In this document: one piece after another, positions 17,993 to 27,000 of the stretch
Layout of the letters: every line of letters starts with the position of its first letter
Numbering within the stretch: the stretch's first letter is position 1
Source: Bacilli bacterium
GTDB taxonomy: Bacteria > Bacillota_I > Bacilli_A > RF39 > UBA660
Length of the DNA: 64,000 bases
Assembly (NCBI GenBank): GCA_017511375.1
Contig: JAFWKJ010000008.1
Coordinates: forward strand, 78,722 to 142,721
Direction of reading: 5' to 3'
Program-made: the position numbers and the translations under genes
Notes under the pieces: generated by a model
What the model was told of the DNA's origin: nothing
The model's database searches: none
Seen by the model: only the letters and a program-made list of their open reading frames with translations

Positions 17993-18844
17993 ATGAAAAT
18001 AATCGTAGGAAAAACAAGTGGTTTCTGTAATGGCGTAAAATATACGGTAGAGGAAGCAAACAAGATGGTAGAGAATAATAAGGAAATCTATTGTTTAGGA
18101 GAAATTGTCCATAACGAAAGAGTCATAAAAGATTTAGAAAAAAAAGGAATGAAGACTATTCATTCTATAGAAGAGGCTAATAGAAATTCGAAACTCATTA
18201 TAAGAGCCCATGGAGAATTAAAAGAAACCTATGAGAAAGCCAAAGAAAAGGAGATAGAATTACTAGACTTAACCTGTGGAAAAATCAAAGCCATTCGCTT
18301 AAAAATTCAAAACAAATTAAAAGATCATTATATAGTGATTATTGGAAAAAAGAATCATCCAGAAACTCAAGGAGTTCAGAGTTTTTCTGGAAATCATTCT
18401 TTTATTATTGAAAAGGAAGAGGATATCAAAGAGTGGCAAAAAGATTTTCAAGCATCTAAAAAAGATAAAGTATATGTTGTGTCTCAAACAACATTTAATA
18501 GTGACAAATTCGATGAACTTGTAAATAAAATAAAAGAAACCTTTTCAAAGGTCTTAGTCGTTGATAAAACCATATGTGATGCAACAAGTAATCGCCAAGA
18601 AGAAACAAGAGAGTTATCCAAGAAAGTCGATATCATGTTGATTGTAGGGGGAAAGAAAAGTTCTAATACAAAAGAACTAGAAGTGATTTCAAAGGAAAAC
18701 TGTAAGAATGTATATTTGATACAAGATGTTGATGATTTAAAAGAGATAAGAATAGAAAAAAATTCCACCATAGGGATTATGGCAGGCGCCTCAACCCCAA
18801 AGGTGGTTGTAGAAGAAATCATGAAGCATTTGGAGGAACTATGA
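17993..18844 (+). CDS. ispH: 4-hydroxy-3-methylbut-2-enyl diphosphate reductase
   Basis: A 283-residue [4Fe-4S] enzyme performing the last step of the MEP pathway, giving IPP and DMAPP. The three cluster cysteines are visible: GFCNGVKY (residue 12), LDLTCGKIK and KTICDATSNRQ. The VVSQTTFN and GIMAGASTP motifs are also intact. Its presence means isoprenoids are made by the non-mevalonate route; the prenyl synthase at 52729 would use the product. A GNAT gene overlaps the stop by 4 bases (ATGA). Confidence 0.95.
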   Translation: MKIIVGKTSGFCNGVKYTVEEANKMVENNKEIYCLGEIVHNERVIKDLEKKGMKTIHSIEEANRNSKLIIRAHGELKETYEKAKEKEIELLDLTCGKIKAIRLKIQNKLKDHYIVIIGKKNHPETQGVQSFSGNHSFIIEKEEDIKEWQKDFQASKKDKVYVVSQTTFNSDKFDELVNKIKETFSKVLVVDKTICDATSNRQEETRELSKKVDIMLIVGGKKSSNTKELEVISKENCKNVYLIQDVDDLKEIRIEKNSTIGIMAGASTPKVVVEEIMKHLEEL

Positions 18845-19335
18845 TTGTAGAGTATGAAGATAAATATTTAGAAGATGTAAAGGATTTATTAGTAGAATTA
18901 GAAGAATATATATTAACTATCGATGAAGATCATTTGGATCAACTTCATCCGGATTATCGTGATAAAATGACTGAAAAAGCCCTACAAGAAGTAAAAGAAC
19001 ATGAGGGGAAATGCTTTTTATATGTAGAAAAAAATCATGCGATAGGAGCTATTATTGGAACCATACGTCAATATGATGCATATGATTATTTAGACTATAC
19101 TTGCCCCAAGGCAGGAGTAATCAATGAATTAATTGTTTCCAAAAACATCCGTGGCAAAAGGATAGGGCAACAGTTAATGGCTAAGATGGAATCATACTTC
19201 GCGGAAAAAGAATGCAAATACATATTTATTGACGTTTTTGCCTATAACAATAACGCCATAAAATTCTATGATAAACAGGGTTATCATAACCGAATGCATA
19301 CGGTTGTAAAGAAGATAAAAACAGAAGAAGAATAA
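18841..19335 (+). CDS. GNAT N-acetyltransferase
   Basis: A 164-residue single GNAT domain. The acetyl-CoA-binding segment is clear (VSKNIRGKRIGQQLMAKME) and is followed by the FIDVFAYNNNAIKFYDKQGY strand-helix unit. The substrate is unknown. Its start overlaps the ispH stop as ATGA, so translation is coupled, although no functional link to isoprenoid synthesis is evident. A terminator follows. Confidence 0.88.
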   Translation: MIVEYEDKYLEDVKDLLVELEEYILTIDEDHLDQLHPDYRDKMTEKALQEVKEHEGKCFLYVEKNHAIGAIIGTIRQYDAYDYLDYTCPKAGVINELIVSKNIRGKRIGQQLMAKMESYFAEKECKYIFIDVFAYNNNAIKFYDKQGYHNRMHTVVKKIKTEEE

Positions 19336-19348
19336 TTCTTCTGTTTTT
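19321..19348 (+). terminator. Intrinsic terminator of the ispH operon
   Basis: ACAGAAGAA/TTCTTCTGT stem overlapping the stop of the GNAT gene, followed by a short T tract. Confidence 0.75.
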
Positions 19349-19357
19349 AAAAAAGTG

Positions 19358-19385
19358 TTGACATTCTTACATTTTTTAGTATAAT
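19358..19385 (+). promoter_or_regulatory. Sigma-A-type promoter of tRNA-Gly
   Basis: TTGACA (19358-19363), a 16-base spacer and TATAAT (19380-19385): the best consensus promoter in the window, about 65 bases before the mature tRNA. Confidence 0.85.
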
Positions 19386-19449
19386 TAAATATGTCTACTT
19401 TATTTAGTCGACCTTCGCTATCGGAAAGGCTGGGTTGATTAAAGTATAT

Positions 19450-19523
19450 GCGGATGTAGTTTAATGGTAGAACTTCAGCCTTCCAAGCTGACCACGTGGG
19501 TTCGATTCCCATCATCCGCTCCA
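19450..19523 (+). tRNA. tRNA-Gly (anticodon TCC), CCA encoded
   Basis: A full cloverleaf can be drawn. The acceptor GCGGATG pairs with CATCCGC, the anticodon loop is CTTCCAA with anticodon TCC, and the T arm contains GGTTCGATTCC. Discriminator T is at 19520 and CCA at 19521-19523. It has its own promoter and terminator, so it is transcribed alone. The TOMM operon ends about 100 bases downstream on the other strand. Confidence 0.97.
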
Positions 19524-19532
19524 TTTGAAATG

Positions 19533-19558
19533 AACGTCGAACTAATCGACGTTTTTTT
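19533..19558 (+). terminator. Intrinsic terminator of tRNA-Gly
   Basis: AACGTCGA/TCGACGTT stem, 5-base loop, and seven T. Confidence 0.9.
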
Positions 19559-19622
19559 GTTTCTTGAACTCCCACGTTTCAGGTTTGAAAAGAGATAAAG
19601 AAAAAGACGATGACTATCGTCT

Positions 19623-20336
19623 TTATTTTCCACAAACAACACCCAAAGTTATTATTGCATCAGTGTTTTCCAATCCAAGTATTTTTTTAATATCATTATC
19701 AAATAAGCCACCAAGTTCAACAGCATTCATTTTTTCATATGAAACTCTAAGTAATAAATTTTGAATATAATGACCAGATTCAATTAGCAGAAATCTACCA
19801 CCACGTTCTCCATATTTTGAAACGACTCTATTTGGAAAACCAACAAAAATAAACATAATAGATGGCTGGCCAGTAACTACATCTCCTGCACCTGTTATAG
19901 ACTTTATATCATCCCAATTTGAACAATTACCAACTATTGATAGGGAATTATCTATATAATTGTAATAAAGTATTTTATTATTAAAATTGTTAACATTGAA
20001 ACATAATGCATATACCTCAATAGGATATTTTCCTCCGGCTGAAGATAGTAATCTATGATTATCAATTTGAGCAAAGCAAGAAAACAATGAAGATAACTGC
20101 TTTTTATTAATTTGATAATTATTATATTGTCTATTGCTTTGTCTATTTTTCATAATCCTATACAATTTATCTTTTGGATAATCTAATTCTAAATCTTTGG
20201 TTGGATATTTAATTGGTTCAATATTTTTTTCTTCATTAACAAAGCCATTAATAAAGCCTAATATATTTTTATCATTTAACTTTGTGTTTTCCCAAAACAA
20301 ATCAAATAAAGGAGATAAATTTTGATTTTTATTCAT
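19623..20336 (-). CDS. SagB/ThcOx-type azoline dehydrogenase of the TOMM operon
   Basis: A 237-residue flavin-dependent nitroreductase-fold protein. SagB-type enzymes oxidise thiazolines and oxazolines, formed from Cys, Ser or Thr of a precursor peptide, to aromatic azoles. Family motifs are present: RQSNRQYNNY, SSAGGKYPIEVYA, and ERGGRFLLIESGHYIQNLLL. It is the last gene of a four-gene minus-strand operon, with its ATG overlapping the upstream stop by 8 bases and AAGGAG upstream. It is shorter than typical ThcOx (about 300 or more residues), lacking part of the N-terminal region. No terminator is obvious after the stop. Confidence 0.88.
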   Translation of the reverse strand: MNKNQNLSPLFDLFWENTKLNDKNILGFINGFVNEEKNIEPIKYPTKDLELDYPKDKLYRIMKNRQSNRQYNNYQINKKQLSSLFSCFAQIDNHRLLSSAGGKYPIEVYALCFNVNNFNNKILYYNYIDNSLSIVGNCSNWDDIKSITGAGDVVTGQPSIMFIFVGFPNRVVSKYGERGGRFLLIESGHYIQNLLLRVSYEKMNAVELGGLFDNDIKKILGLENTDAIITLGVVCGK

Positions 20337-21135
20337 AATCAAACTCCTTTTCCCAGGGTAAACTAATTTTGGAATTATCATGATTATCGTTACAATAAGG
20401 ACACCAAGGGGATCTATAAATCTTATTATAATCAGAACAATATGTATTCACATTATAGTTCCATACACCATTGATTAAATCAGGGCAATTTCCATACAAA
20501 ATAAACTGTTCTATTCTTTCTACAATAAATGATGAAATTAATTCATATTTGTTGGTAACTGCCGGTTCAATTGGTGGCACAGGATCTCCCCAATTTTTTG
20601 TAATTCTTCCTATATAGCAACTTAAACATGCCGTTTCTTTGTATACGATTGGACCAATAGATATATTATTAGCATATCCTAAATCAATCAAAATATGTGG
20701 AATTGTAATTTTTGAGTAATCTTCAAGTAAATTTTTAAAGGGAACATTTATTCTGATAAGTAAACTCAAATCACTGTTATCAATACTATCTACTATCTTT
20801 ATATTTTTTCTTTTGGATAATATATTAGTAATTTCATTTTTTAGTTTGTCATTAGGTTTCCCATAGTATTTAATATATAATTTAATAATTTTGTTTTTCG
20901 ATAAAAACTTTTTCTTATATATTACACCAACTTTCTCAAGTTTTTCAATTATCTCATCATAGGCTTGATTTTCTAATAAAGTATCGAAATTACCGTTATT
21001 ATATGCTTCATAAATATTCTTAGCTTGTTCCTCCGTTGCTTCATCAAAATAATATATTTCGTCTGCACCTTTTGATAGGAACAATTTATTATCTTCAATA
21101 AAAATATTCCAATTTTTGTTTTTTAAATATTTCAT
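20329..21135 (-). CDS. SagC/OcinThF-like cyclodehydratase partner (precursor-binding protein)
   Basis: A 268-residue protein of the E1-like TOMM partner group. In this family the N-terminal winged-helix element (RRE) binds the leader peptide and delivers it to YcaO. Residues 1-75 have the size and charge pattern of an RRE. The C-terminal half has two Cys pairs, CLSC and CPYC, matching the structural zinc site of E1-like cyclodehydratases. The ATP-binding motif of true E1 enzymes is not seen, as expected. Its place between YcaO and SagB genes supports the call; sequence similarity alone is modest. Ribosome site AAAGGAGATAAGTAT-ATG. Confidence 0.78.
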   Translation of the reverse strand: MKYLKNKNWNIFIEDNKLFLSKGADEIYYFDEATEEQAKNIYEAYNNGNFDTLLENQAYDEIIEKLEKVGVIYKKKFLSKNKIIKLYIKYYGKPNDKLKNEITNILSKRKNIKIVDSIDNSDLSLLIRINVPFKNLLEDYSKITIPHILIDLGYANNISIGPIVYKETACLSCYIGRITKNWGDPVPPIEPAVTNKYELISSFIVERIEQFILYGNCPDLINGVWNYNVNTYCSDYNKIYRSPWCPYCNDNHDNSKISLPWEKEFDYE

Positions 21136-21148
21136 ATACTTATCTCCT

Positions 21149-22405
21149 TTAACCCAGTGGATGTGGATAGTGATTTGGGAATTCTCTAGATTTCAAACCT
21201 TTATATCGCCATATTATATCCTTTGTTCTACCGCCAAGAAACATTTCATTTTCATCACCGTGTAAAAGTGATAAATCAGGTGATAATACGCGAATAACTG
21301 TAACACCAACATCTTTAACATCAATCGTACTAATATCTTTATAAAATAATCTTATATTTTCTTGTTGTAATTTTTTTAACAAAAAGTTAAGTTTGTAATT
21401 GATATCTTTGCCTATTAATTGATTATTTCTTTCAACATATTTATAAGGAGTTCGATACTTGATAAGAGGAACATTCTCCCATTTTTCAGGATGTTTTGTA
21501 TAATATACAGCATGCAAATCAAAATTATTTACATCTTTATAATTATCGAGTTTGACTTCACTATGATATTCATCATAATAGCCTGCAAATACACAACCTT
21601 GAATCCACTCTAAATATGCTTTTTCTATAGCTTTTTCATAGTTTTCTCGACAAGCAACACCCATTGATATTCTTTTTTTATTATTAATTAGTAAATATCC
21701 ACAAACCATAACAACAGGATATGGATTCCAATCTTGTGTTATATCAAAGCAAAAAATTTGACCATTTTTAGATACAACTTCATTTTTATATTTTTCATCT
21801 AATGATATTTCTCTACCACCAATAGAGTGTAACCAATAAGTTGTTAGAGCATCTCTCTCTAAAACTTCTAATAAAGCAGAATTAATTGCTTCAAACTTGT
21901 TTGTATGAGCAGCAATTCCGGTTGAGGTTGATGGAATACAAGCGTTTTGTGTTCTAGATCCTAGTCCTATTAGTTCCTGTGGAACATACCATTCTTTATT
22001 ATCGTATAACGAATAAACCTTTCCAAATAATTGTTGCTCAAGTTTAGGCCTTTTCCATAAGAAATTAGGATTATTATATTGTTCATCAGAAAACAATGAG
22101 AAAGATTTGTAATCAAGCATTCTTTTCTCATTTTTTAGTTCGGTATATGATTTTAAATCAAATTTACAAATTGCTCCTGAATATCTTTCTAAGGACTCAC
22201 CAATTGCTCCCATAATGGCTTTATTTTCATCAAAATTTAGTGAACCACTAGCAGTCTTCCAATTTTCAATTGTATCTTCAGGAACTGAATAATTATACAC
22301 ATTTGATATATCACAAAAATTATTTGGTATTCTTTGATAGGGGAGCCCAATACCACACCTAAAACTGCAACATTGTTCCAACAACAATTGACTTACTGTT
22401 TTCAT
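21149..22405 (-). CDS. YcaO-domain cyclodehydratase (SagD-like)
   Basis: A 418-residue YcaO protein. TOMM YcaO enzymes use ATP to activate the peptide backbone so that Cys, Ser or Thr side chains cyclise to azolines. The ATP/Mg motifs are visible: GAIGESLERYSG, ALLEVLERDA, and AYLEWIQG. The C-terminus is Pro-rich (FPNHYPHPLG), similar to the PxPxP tails important for TOMM-type YcaO activity. Its ATG overlaps the stop of the Cys-rich gene as ATGA, tying its translation to the proposed precursor. A neighbouring TfuA, expected for the thioamide-forming YcaO class, is absent. Confidence 0.92.
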   Translation of the reverse strand: MKTVSQLLLEQCCSFRCGIGLPYQRIPNNFCDISNVYNYSVPEDTIENWKTASGSLNFDENKAIMGAIGESLERYSGAICKFDLKSYTELKNEKRMLDYKSFSLFSDEQYNNPNFLWKRPKLEQQLFGKVYSLYDNKEWYVPQELIGLGSRTQNACIPSTSTGIAAHTNKFEAINSALLEVLERDALTTYWLHSIGGREISLDEKYKNEVVSKNGQIFCFDITQDWNPYPVVMVCGYLLINNKKRISMGVACRENYEKAIEKAYLEWIQGCVFAGYYDEYHSEVKLDNYKDVNNFDLHAVYYTKHPEKWENVPLIKYRTPYKYVERNNQLIGKDINYKLNFLLKKLQQENIRLFYKDISTIDVKDVGVTVIRVLSPDLSLLHGDENEMFLGGRTKDIIWRYKGLKSREFPNHYPHPLG

Positions 22406-23181
22406 TTTTCATCATCTTTTTCAAAAAAATTTGAACAGTAAATACATCTTTTGTTGTCTATAGCGTTCTCAGTACCACAATTGGGACATTTCTTTTTTTT
22501 CTTTGGTACATTTTTATTTGATTCTATTTTTTCTGAATCATTAATTAAATTGTTAGTATTATCCATTGATTTTTCAATTATATTTTTTTCGTCTGATTGG
22601 TTATTAGCTTTATTATTTTTGTTATTATTAGAATTAATATTTTTATCTTTCAAATTATCATAGTTTTTCCCAAAAGCCCAACATATCAATAGAATAGAAA
22701 TTATTGCTGCCCCTAATAAATATAATAAACCTAAATCTACGAGTTTCAAACCAACAAAAACACCTCCATACTCAAAAATACATAATAATACTGAAAATAT
22801 TATTACCCTTGAAGCTATACCTGATATATTAAGTCTTTTCTTCAATAAAGATGTTGCAATAATCAAATATGTAATACCAATTACAAACATAGCAACAAAT
22901 GCATTTATTTCAAGTTCAGCAGCAAGCCACAAACTTATTCCTAAGCTTGTAAGCAAGCCAAATGGAAACCAAAACCCAAATCTTCGAGCACGTTTTATTT
23001 TTTTGGGTTCGTTTGGCAATTTTTCTTCAGCATAATTTCCAAAACTTCTTGCACTGATACTTGCAGCCGCAAATGTTGACACAATACAACAGCAGCAACA
23101 ACAACTACAACATCCACACGTTGGTGTTGCTAAAGATAATTTTGTTTTTTCATTATCAAACTGAGTTATTAACTTTCTCAT
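22402..23181 (-). CDS. Cys-rich TOMM-precursor-like peptide fused to a membrane protein with C-terminal zinc ribbon
   Basis: A 259-residue protein, first gene of the YcaO operon. Residues 1-21 are a possible leader (MRKLITQFDNEKTKLSLATP). Residues 22-32 read CGCCSCCCCCC, nine Cys in eleven positions, followed by a Ser/Thr/Ala/Gly stretch to about residue 50. Together this closely resembles the core of streptolysin-S-type precursors. A basic linker leads to four membrane helices (about 69-90, 94-113, 123-145, 148-170), an Asn/Lys-rich linker and a zinc ribbon (CPNCG...CIYCS, 232-249). Even helix number puts both ends on the same side, probably the cytosol. Ribosome site AAGGAG, 10 bases before ATG. 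Alternatives: a metal-binding membrane protein unrelated to the YcaO. Confidence 0.75.
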   Translation of the reverse strand: MRKLITQFDNEKTKLSLATPTCGCCSCCCCCCIVSTFAAASISARSFGNYAEEKLPNEPKKIKRARRFGFWFPFGLLTSLGISLWLAAELEINAFVAMFVIGITYLIIATSLLKKRLNISGIASRVIIFSVLLCIFEYGGVFVGLKLVDLGLLYLLGAAIISILLICWAFGKNYDNLKDKNINSNNNKNNKANNQSDEKNIIEKSMDNTNNLINDSEKIESNKNVPKKKKKCPNCGTENAIDNKRCIYCSNFFEKDDEK

Positions 23182-23207
23182 AAGACTACTACTCCTTTAT
23201 TATTAAA

Positions 23208-23213
23208 ATTATA
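23208..23213 (-). promoter_or_regulatory. Candidate -10 box of the TOMM operon
   Basis: TATAAT on the minus strand, 27 bases before the first start codon. No matching -35 hexamer is seen at the usual distance, so it may need an activator or may be chance in AT-rich DNA. Confidence 0.35.
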
Positions 23214-23340
23214 TCATGTTTTTCACGATTTTTTTCTTCTTCTTTTTCAAATTATCTTATCTATCCCTCCCTACGTAAACACATCAAACTAGTGATAGTT
23301 CGATTTTTATATTTTTAGTAAATATTGATGCCATTTTTCG

Positions 23341-23369
23341 TTGCAAGATAGGGCCAAAGGTGGTACAAT
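23341..23369 (+). promoter_or_regulatory. Promoter of the ABC transporter operon
   Basis: TTGCAA, 17-base spacer, TACAAT, about 27 bases before the ATP-binding protein gene. It shares a 214-base intergenic region with the divergent TOMM operon. Confidence 0.6.
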
Positions 23370-23395
23370 AATAAATCGTTTAAGGGGGTGAAGAT

Positions 23396-24097
23396 ATGGC
23401 ATATATTGAGTTTAAAAAAGTAGATAAAATCTACCAAATGGGTGAAGTGGAAATTAAGGCTCTTGATAAAGCAACATTCTCAGTAGAAAAAGGAGAATTA
23501 GTAGTAATACTTGGACCTTCTGGAGCTGGAAAGACCACTTGTTTAAACATTTTGGGAGGCATGGATAATGCTACGAATGGAACCGTTGTAATTGGTGGAA
23601 AAAACATCACAAAGTATAATGAAAAACAACTGATACAATATAGACGTAATGATATAGGCTTTGTCTTCCAATTCTATAATTTAGTCCAAAATCTATCAGC
23701 ACTTGAGAATGTGGAACTTGCAGTACAACTTTGTAAGGATCATTTGGATCCATCTAAAACATTAGAAAGGGTTGGTCTTGCAAATAGAAAAGATAATTTT
23801 CCTTCTCAACTATCAGGAGGAGAGCAACAAAGAGTTGCGATTGCGAGAGCTATTGCCAAAAACCCTAAACTATTGTTGTGCGATGAGCCTACAGGAGCCT
23901 TAGATTATAATACCGGAAAAAGTATTCTAAAACTATTAGAAGAAACAGCTAGAAAAGAAAAAATGACGGTCATTATTATTACACATAATTCTGCAATTGC
24001 CCCAATGGCTGACAAAGTAATCAAGTTCAAAAATGGTAGTGTGGAAGATATCGTTATCAATAAAAAACCTATGAGTATTGATCAGATAGAGTGGTAA
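23396..24097 (+). CDS. ABC transporter ATP-binding protein, MacB/LolD type
   Basis: A 233-residue cytosolic ATPase. Walker [10 protein letters not shown], signature LSGGEQQR, Walker [13 protein letters not shown] and the switch His (ITHN) are all present, so it should be active. Sequence type and the FtsX-like partner place it among mechanotransmission ABC systems (MacB, LolCDE, BceAB-like), which act on molecules in the membrane or outside it rather than importing nutrients. It is divergent from the TOMM operon, and a role in export of or resistance to that product is possible but unproven. Ribosome site AAGGGGGTGAAGAT-ATG. Confidence 0.92.
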   Translation: MAYIEFKKVDKIYQMGEVEIKALDKATFSVEKGELVVILGPSGAGKTTCLNILGGMDNATNGTVVIGGKNITKYNEKQLIQYRRNDIGFVFQFYNLVQNLSALENVELAVQLCKDHLDPSKTLERVGLANRKDNFPSQLSGGEQQRVAIARAIAKNPKLLLCDEPTGALDYNTGKSILKLLEETARKEKMTVIIITHNSAIAPMADKVIKFKNGSVEDIVINKKPMSIDQIEW

Positions 24098-24099
24098 AA

Positions 24100-27000
24100 A
24101 TGAAAGATAGATTACTAACGATAAGTATTCGTGAGATTAAAAAAAGTTTCAAACGATTTCTATCATTACTGATTATGAGTTTTTTAGGAGTAACAGTATT
24201 TGTTGGACTAAGAAATACCCCTGGGACCATGTTAGAATCTCTGGATAAATATTATGATGAAACGAATCATTATGATATAAAGATTATTTCAACACTTGGT
24301 TTAACTGACCAAGATGTAGATGCTTTTAAGAATTTAGGTATGACATCTTATGGAATCCATTCTAAAGATGTAATAACAAATTTTCAAACAGAAACAAAAG
24401 TTTCGAAAATCATTGGAATAAATAACAGTATAAATAAAATACTCTTAAATGAAGGAACTCTTCCTAAGAGAGAAAATGAAATAGTTGTAGAAAAGAATTT
24501 ACTAAAAACAGAAGGATTAAAAATAGGGGATACCATAGAAATTGAAAAGGATGAATCTCTAAAAAGCAATCACTTTAAAATAGTGGGAGTTGTCACGAGC
24601 CCTTTATATTTATTTATTGGGGGCAACTCTATTACAAGAGGAAATACCAATATAGGCAATGGTAGAGTAGAGTACTATATTTATGGAAAAGATAGTATGT
24701 TTCAAATGGATTATTATACAGAAGTAGATATCATAATTCCCAATCAAGAAACAACTTCTTCTAAAGAATATATTGATTTGATCAATAAAAACATTAAAAA
24801 AGTAGAGTCAATCAAAACGCAAAGAGAAAAAGCAAGATATCAAGAGATTATTGATAAATATAATTTAGAAATAAATAATCAAGAAGCAGAAGGAAAAAGA
24901 CAACTATTAGATGCCGAAGAAAAATTAAATGGTTCCAAACAAGAACTAGATAATGGTTATTTACAATTATTATCAAGCAAAGAACAATTAGATAGTAGCA
25001 AAACACAATTAGAAGACACCTATAATACATTAGAAATTTCAAGAAGTGAATTGTTAGAAAAAGAAAAAGAATTAGAACATGCCAAACAAGAATTAGAAAA
25101 TGCAGAGTCAGAAATAAATGTATTATTAAGCGATTATGGTTTGACAATGGAAGATGTTTCAACCATAGAAAGTATATTACAGGATGAGGTAGTATCTAAA
25201 GAACAAATAAAACATATTTTTAGCAATTCAGAATATAAAGAGCAAATAGAACAATTAATAGATAATCTATATGAAGATGATTTCTATAGATATTTGATTG
25301 ATTATATAGAAAACGAATCAGAAGAAGCAAAAGAGAACTTAATCAATAGTATTCCAACAGATATAGAAAATTATGATGAAATCGTAAATGAAATAGAGTC
25401 TCTATCTAAGGATACAATGAGAGAATTCATTTATGAGACAATTCTAGATAGTGCTTACAATATAGAAGATATAAAAAACTATATTCCAAGTAATATATCT
25501 CATTATGAAGAAATCATGGATTTATTAGATCACTATGCCGATACGATTTTAAAAATAAAAGAACTATTTGACGCTGTTGATAGAATTCAACAAGGAAAAG
25601 AAGAAATTGCTAAGAATGAATTATTACTACAGGATGCCAAAACACAACTAGAGCAAGGATATCAAACTTATTATACATACTGGGAATCCTATCAGGAAGG
25701 ATTAAGCAAGTATGAAGTAGGGTATAAAGATTATCAAAATGGATTAAATCTTTATAATTCAGGATTGGAAGAATATCTTAGAAACAAGTTTGATTTTGAA
25801 AATGAAATTGAAAAAGCAAGAGAAAAATTAAAGGAAATTGATATGCCAGAATGGTATATTTATGATCGAAGTGATGACTCTGAATATGCGGGTTTTATTA
25901 ATAACTCAGACAGTGTCAAAAATCTTGCGAAAGCATTCCCAACTGTTTTCTTTTTAGTTGCCATCTTTATGTGTATTATGAGTATGTCTAGAATGGCACT
26001 AGAAGATAGAGGAGAAATTGGGACTTTGAAATCACTTGGTTTTTCTAATCAACATATTATTAGAAAATACATTATTTATTCCGTAATTGCTACTTTAATA
26101 GGAAGTGCGTTAGGAGGTTTGTTTGGTTTTTATTTCTTAACGTGGTTTGTTTTTAAAATGTATGAGATTTTATATGTGATTCCTTATTTTGTTTACCATC
26201 ATAATCTTGTTCCTTTTATGATAGGAACCTTGATTGCCCATGTTTGTATTGTAGGAACGGTATTACTCACTGTTAAAAAGATAGTGGGAGAAAAACCTTC
26301 TAGTTTATTAAGACCTTTAACCCCTAACAAAGGAAGAAAACTATTGATAGAAAATTTATCCCTTTGGAAGAAAGTAAAATTCTCAAACAAGATAACAATT
26401 CGTAACATTGTAAGATATCGAAAAAGAGTAGTAATGACGATTCTAGGAATTACGGGATGCACCATCCTTCTATTAACGGGATATGGAATTAAGGATTCTA
26501 TTGTAAGTATTGCTGATAAGCAATTTGGAGAGGTATTTATTTTTGATGATATTGCCTATCTTGATCATAGTGAAAAAGATATAACAAACATAATTGACTA
26601 TAAGAATCTAAAAAGTTATGAGGAGATGAATATCCAAACAGTAACAGTAAATGGAATGACTTCAAATTTGTATGCTTTAAAAGATAATTGGAATCATGAT
26701 GTGATTAGTTTAACAGACTATAAAACACATGAACAATTGAATTTAGAAGATCATAAAGTGATTATTACAGATAAGTTAGCTACGATTAATCACTATCACG
26801 TTGGGGATATTATAACCTTTATGGATGCGGATAATAAAAAATATGAACTTGAAATCAGTGGAATTGCAATCAATTATGTAGGAGCCTATATCTATATGAA
26901 CACAGACTACTATGAAGAATTGTTTGGGGAATACATTCCAAACCTTGTATATTTTAATTTAAAGAATAAGAAACAAGAAGATGAGATTGTAAAAAAACTG

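Noticed and set aside
19192..19575. Minus-strand open frame containing MMGIEPTWSAWKAEVLPL across the tRNA-Gly gene
   Set aside because: This peptide is the antisense translation of tRNA-Gly and a well-known false annotation. It also overlaps the GNAT gene and has no ribosome site.
19450..23395. Integrated island with att repeats at tRNA-Gly
   Set aside because: No copy of the tRNA 3' end and no integrase gene could be found by eye at the other side of the TOMM operon; kept only as a low-level possibility.
24848..25162. Minus-strand Leu/Ile-rich open frame of 104 codons
   Set aside because: It is the mirror of the coiled-coil coding region of the FtsX permease; Glu/Lys/Gln codons read backwards give Leu/Phe/Ile.
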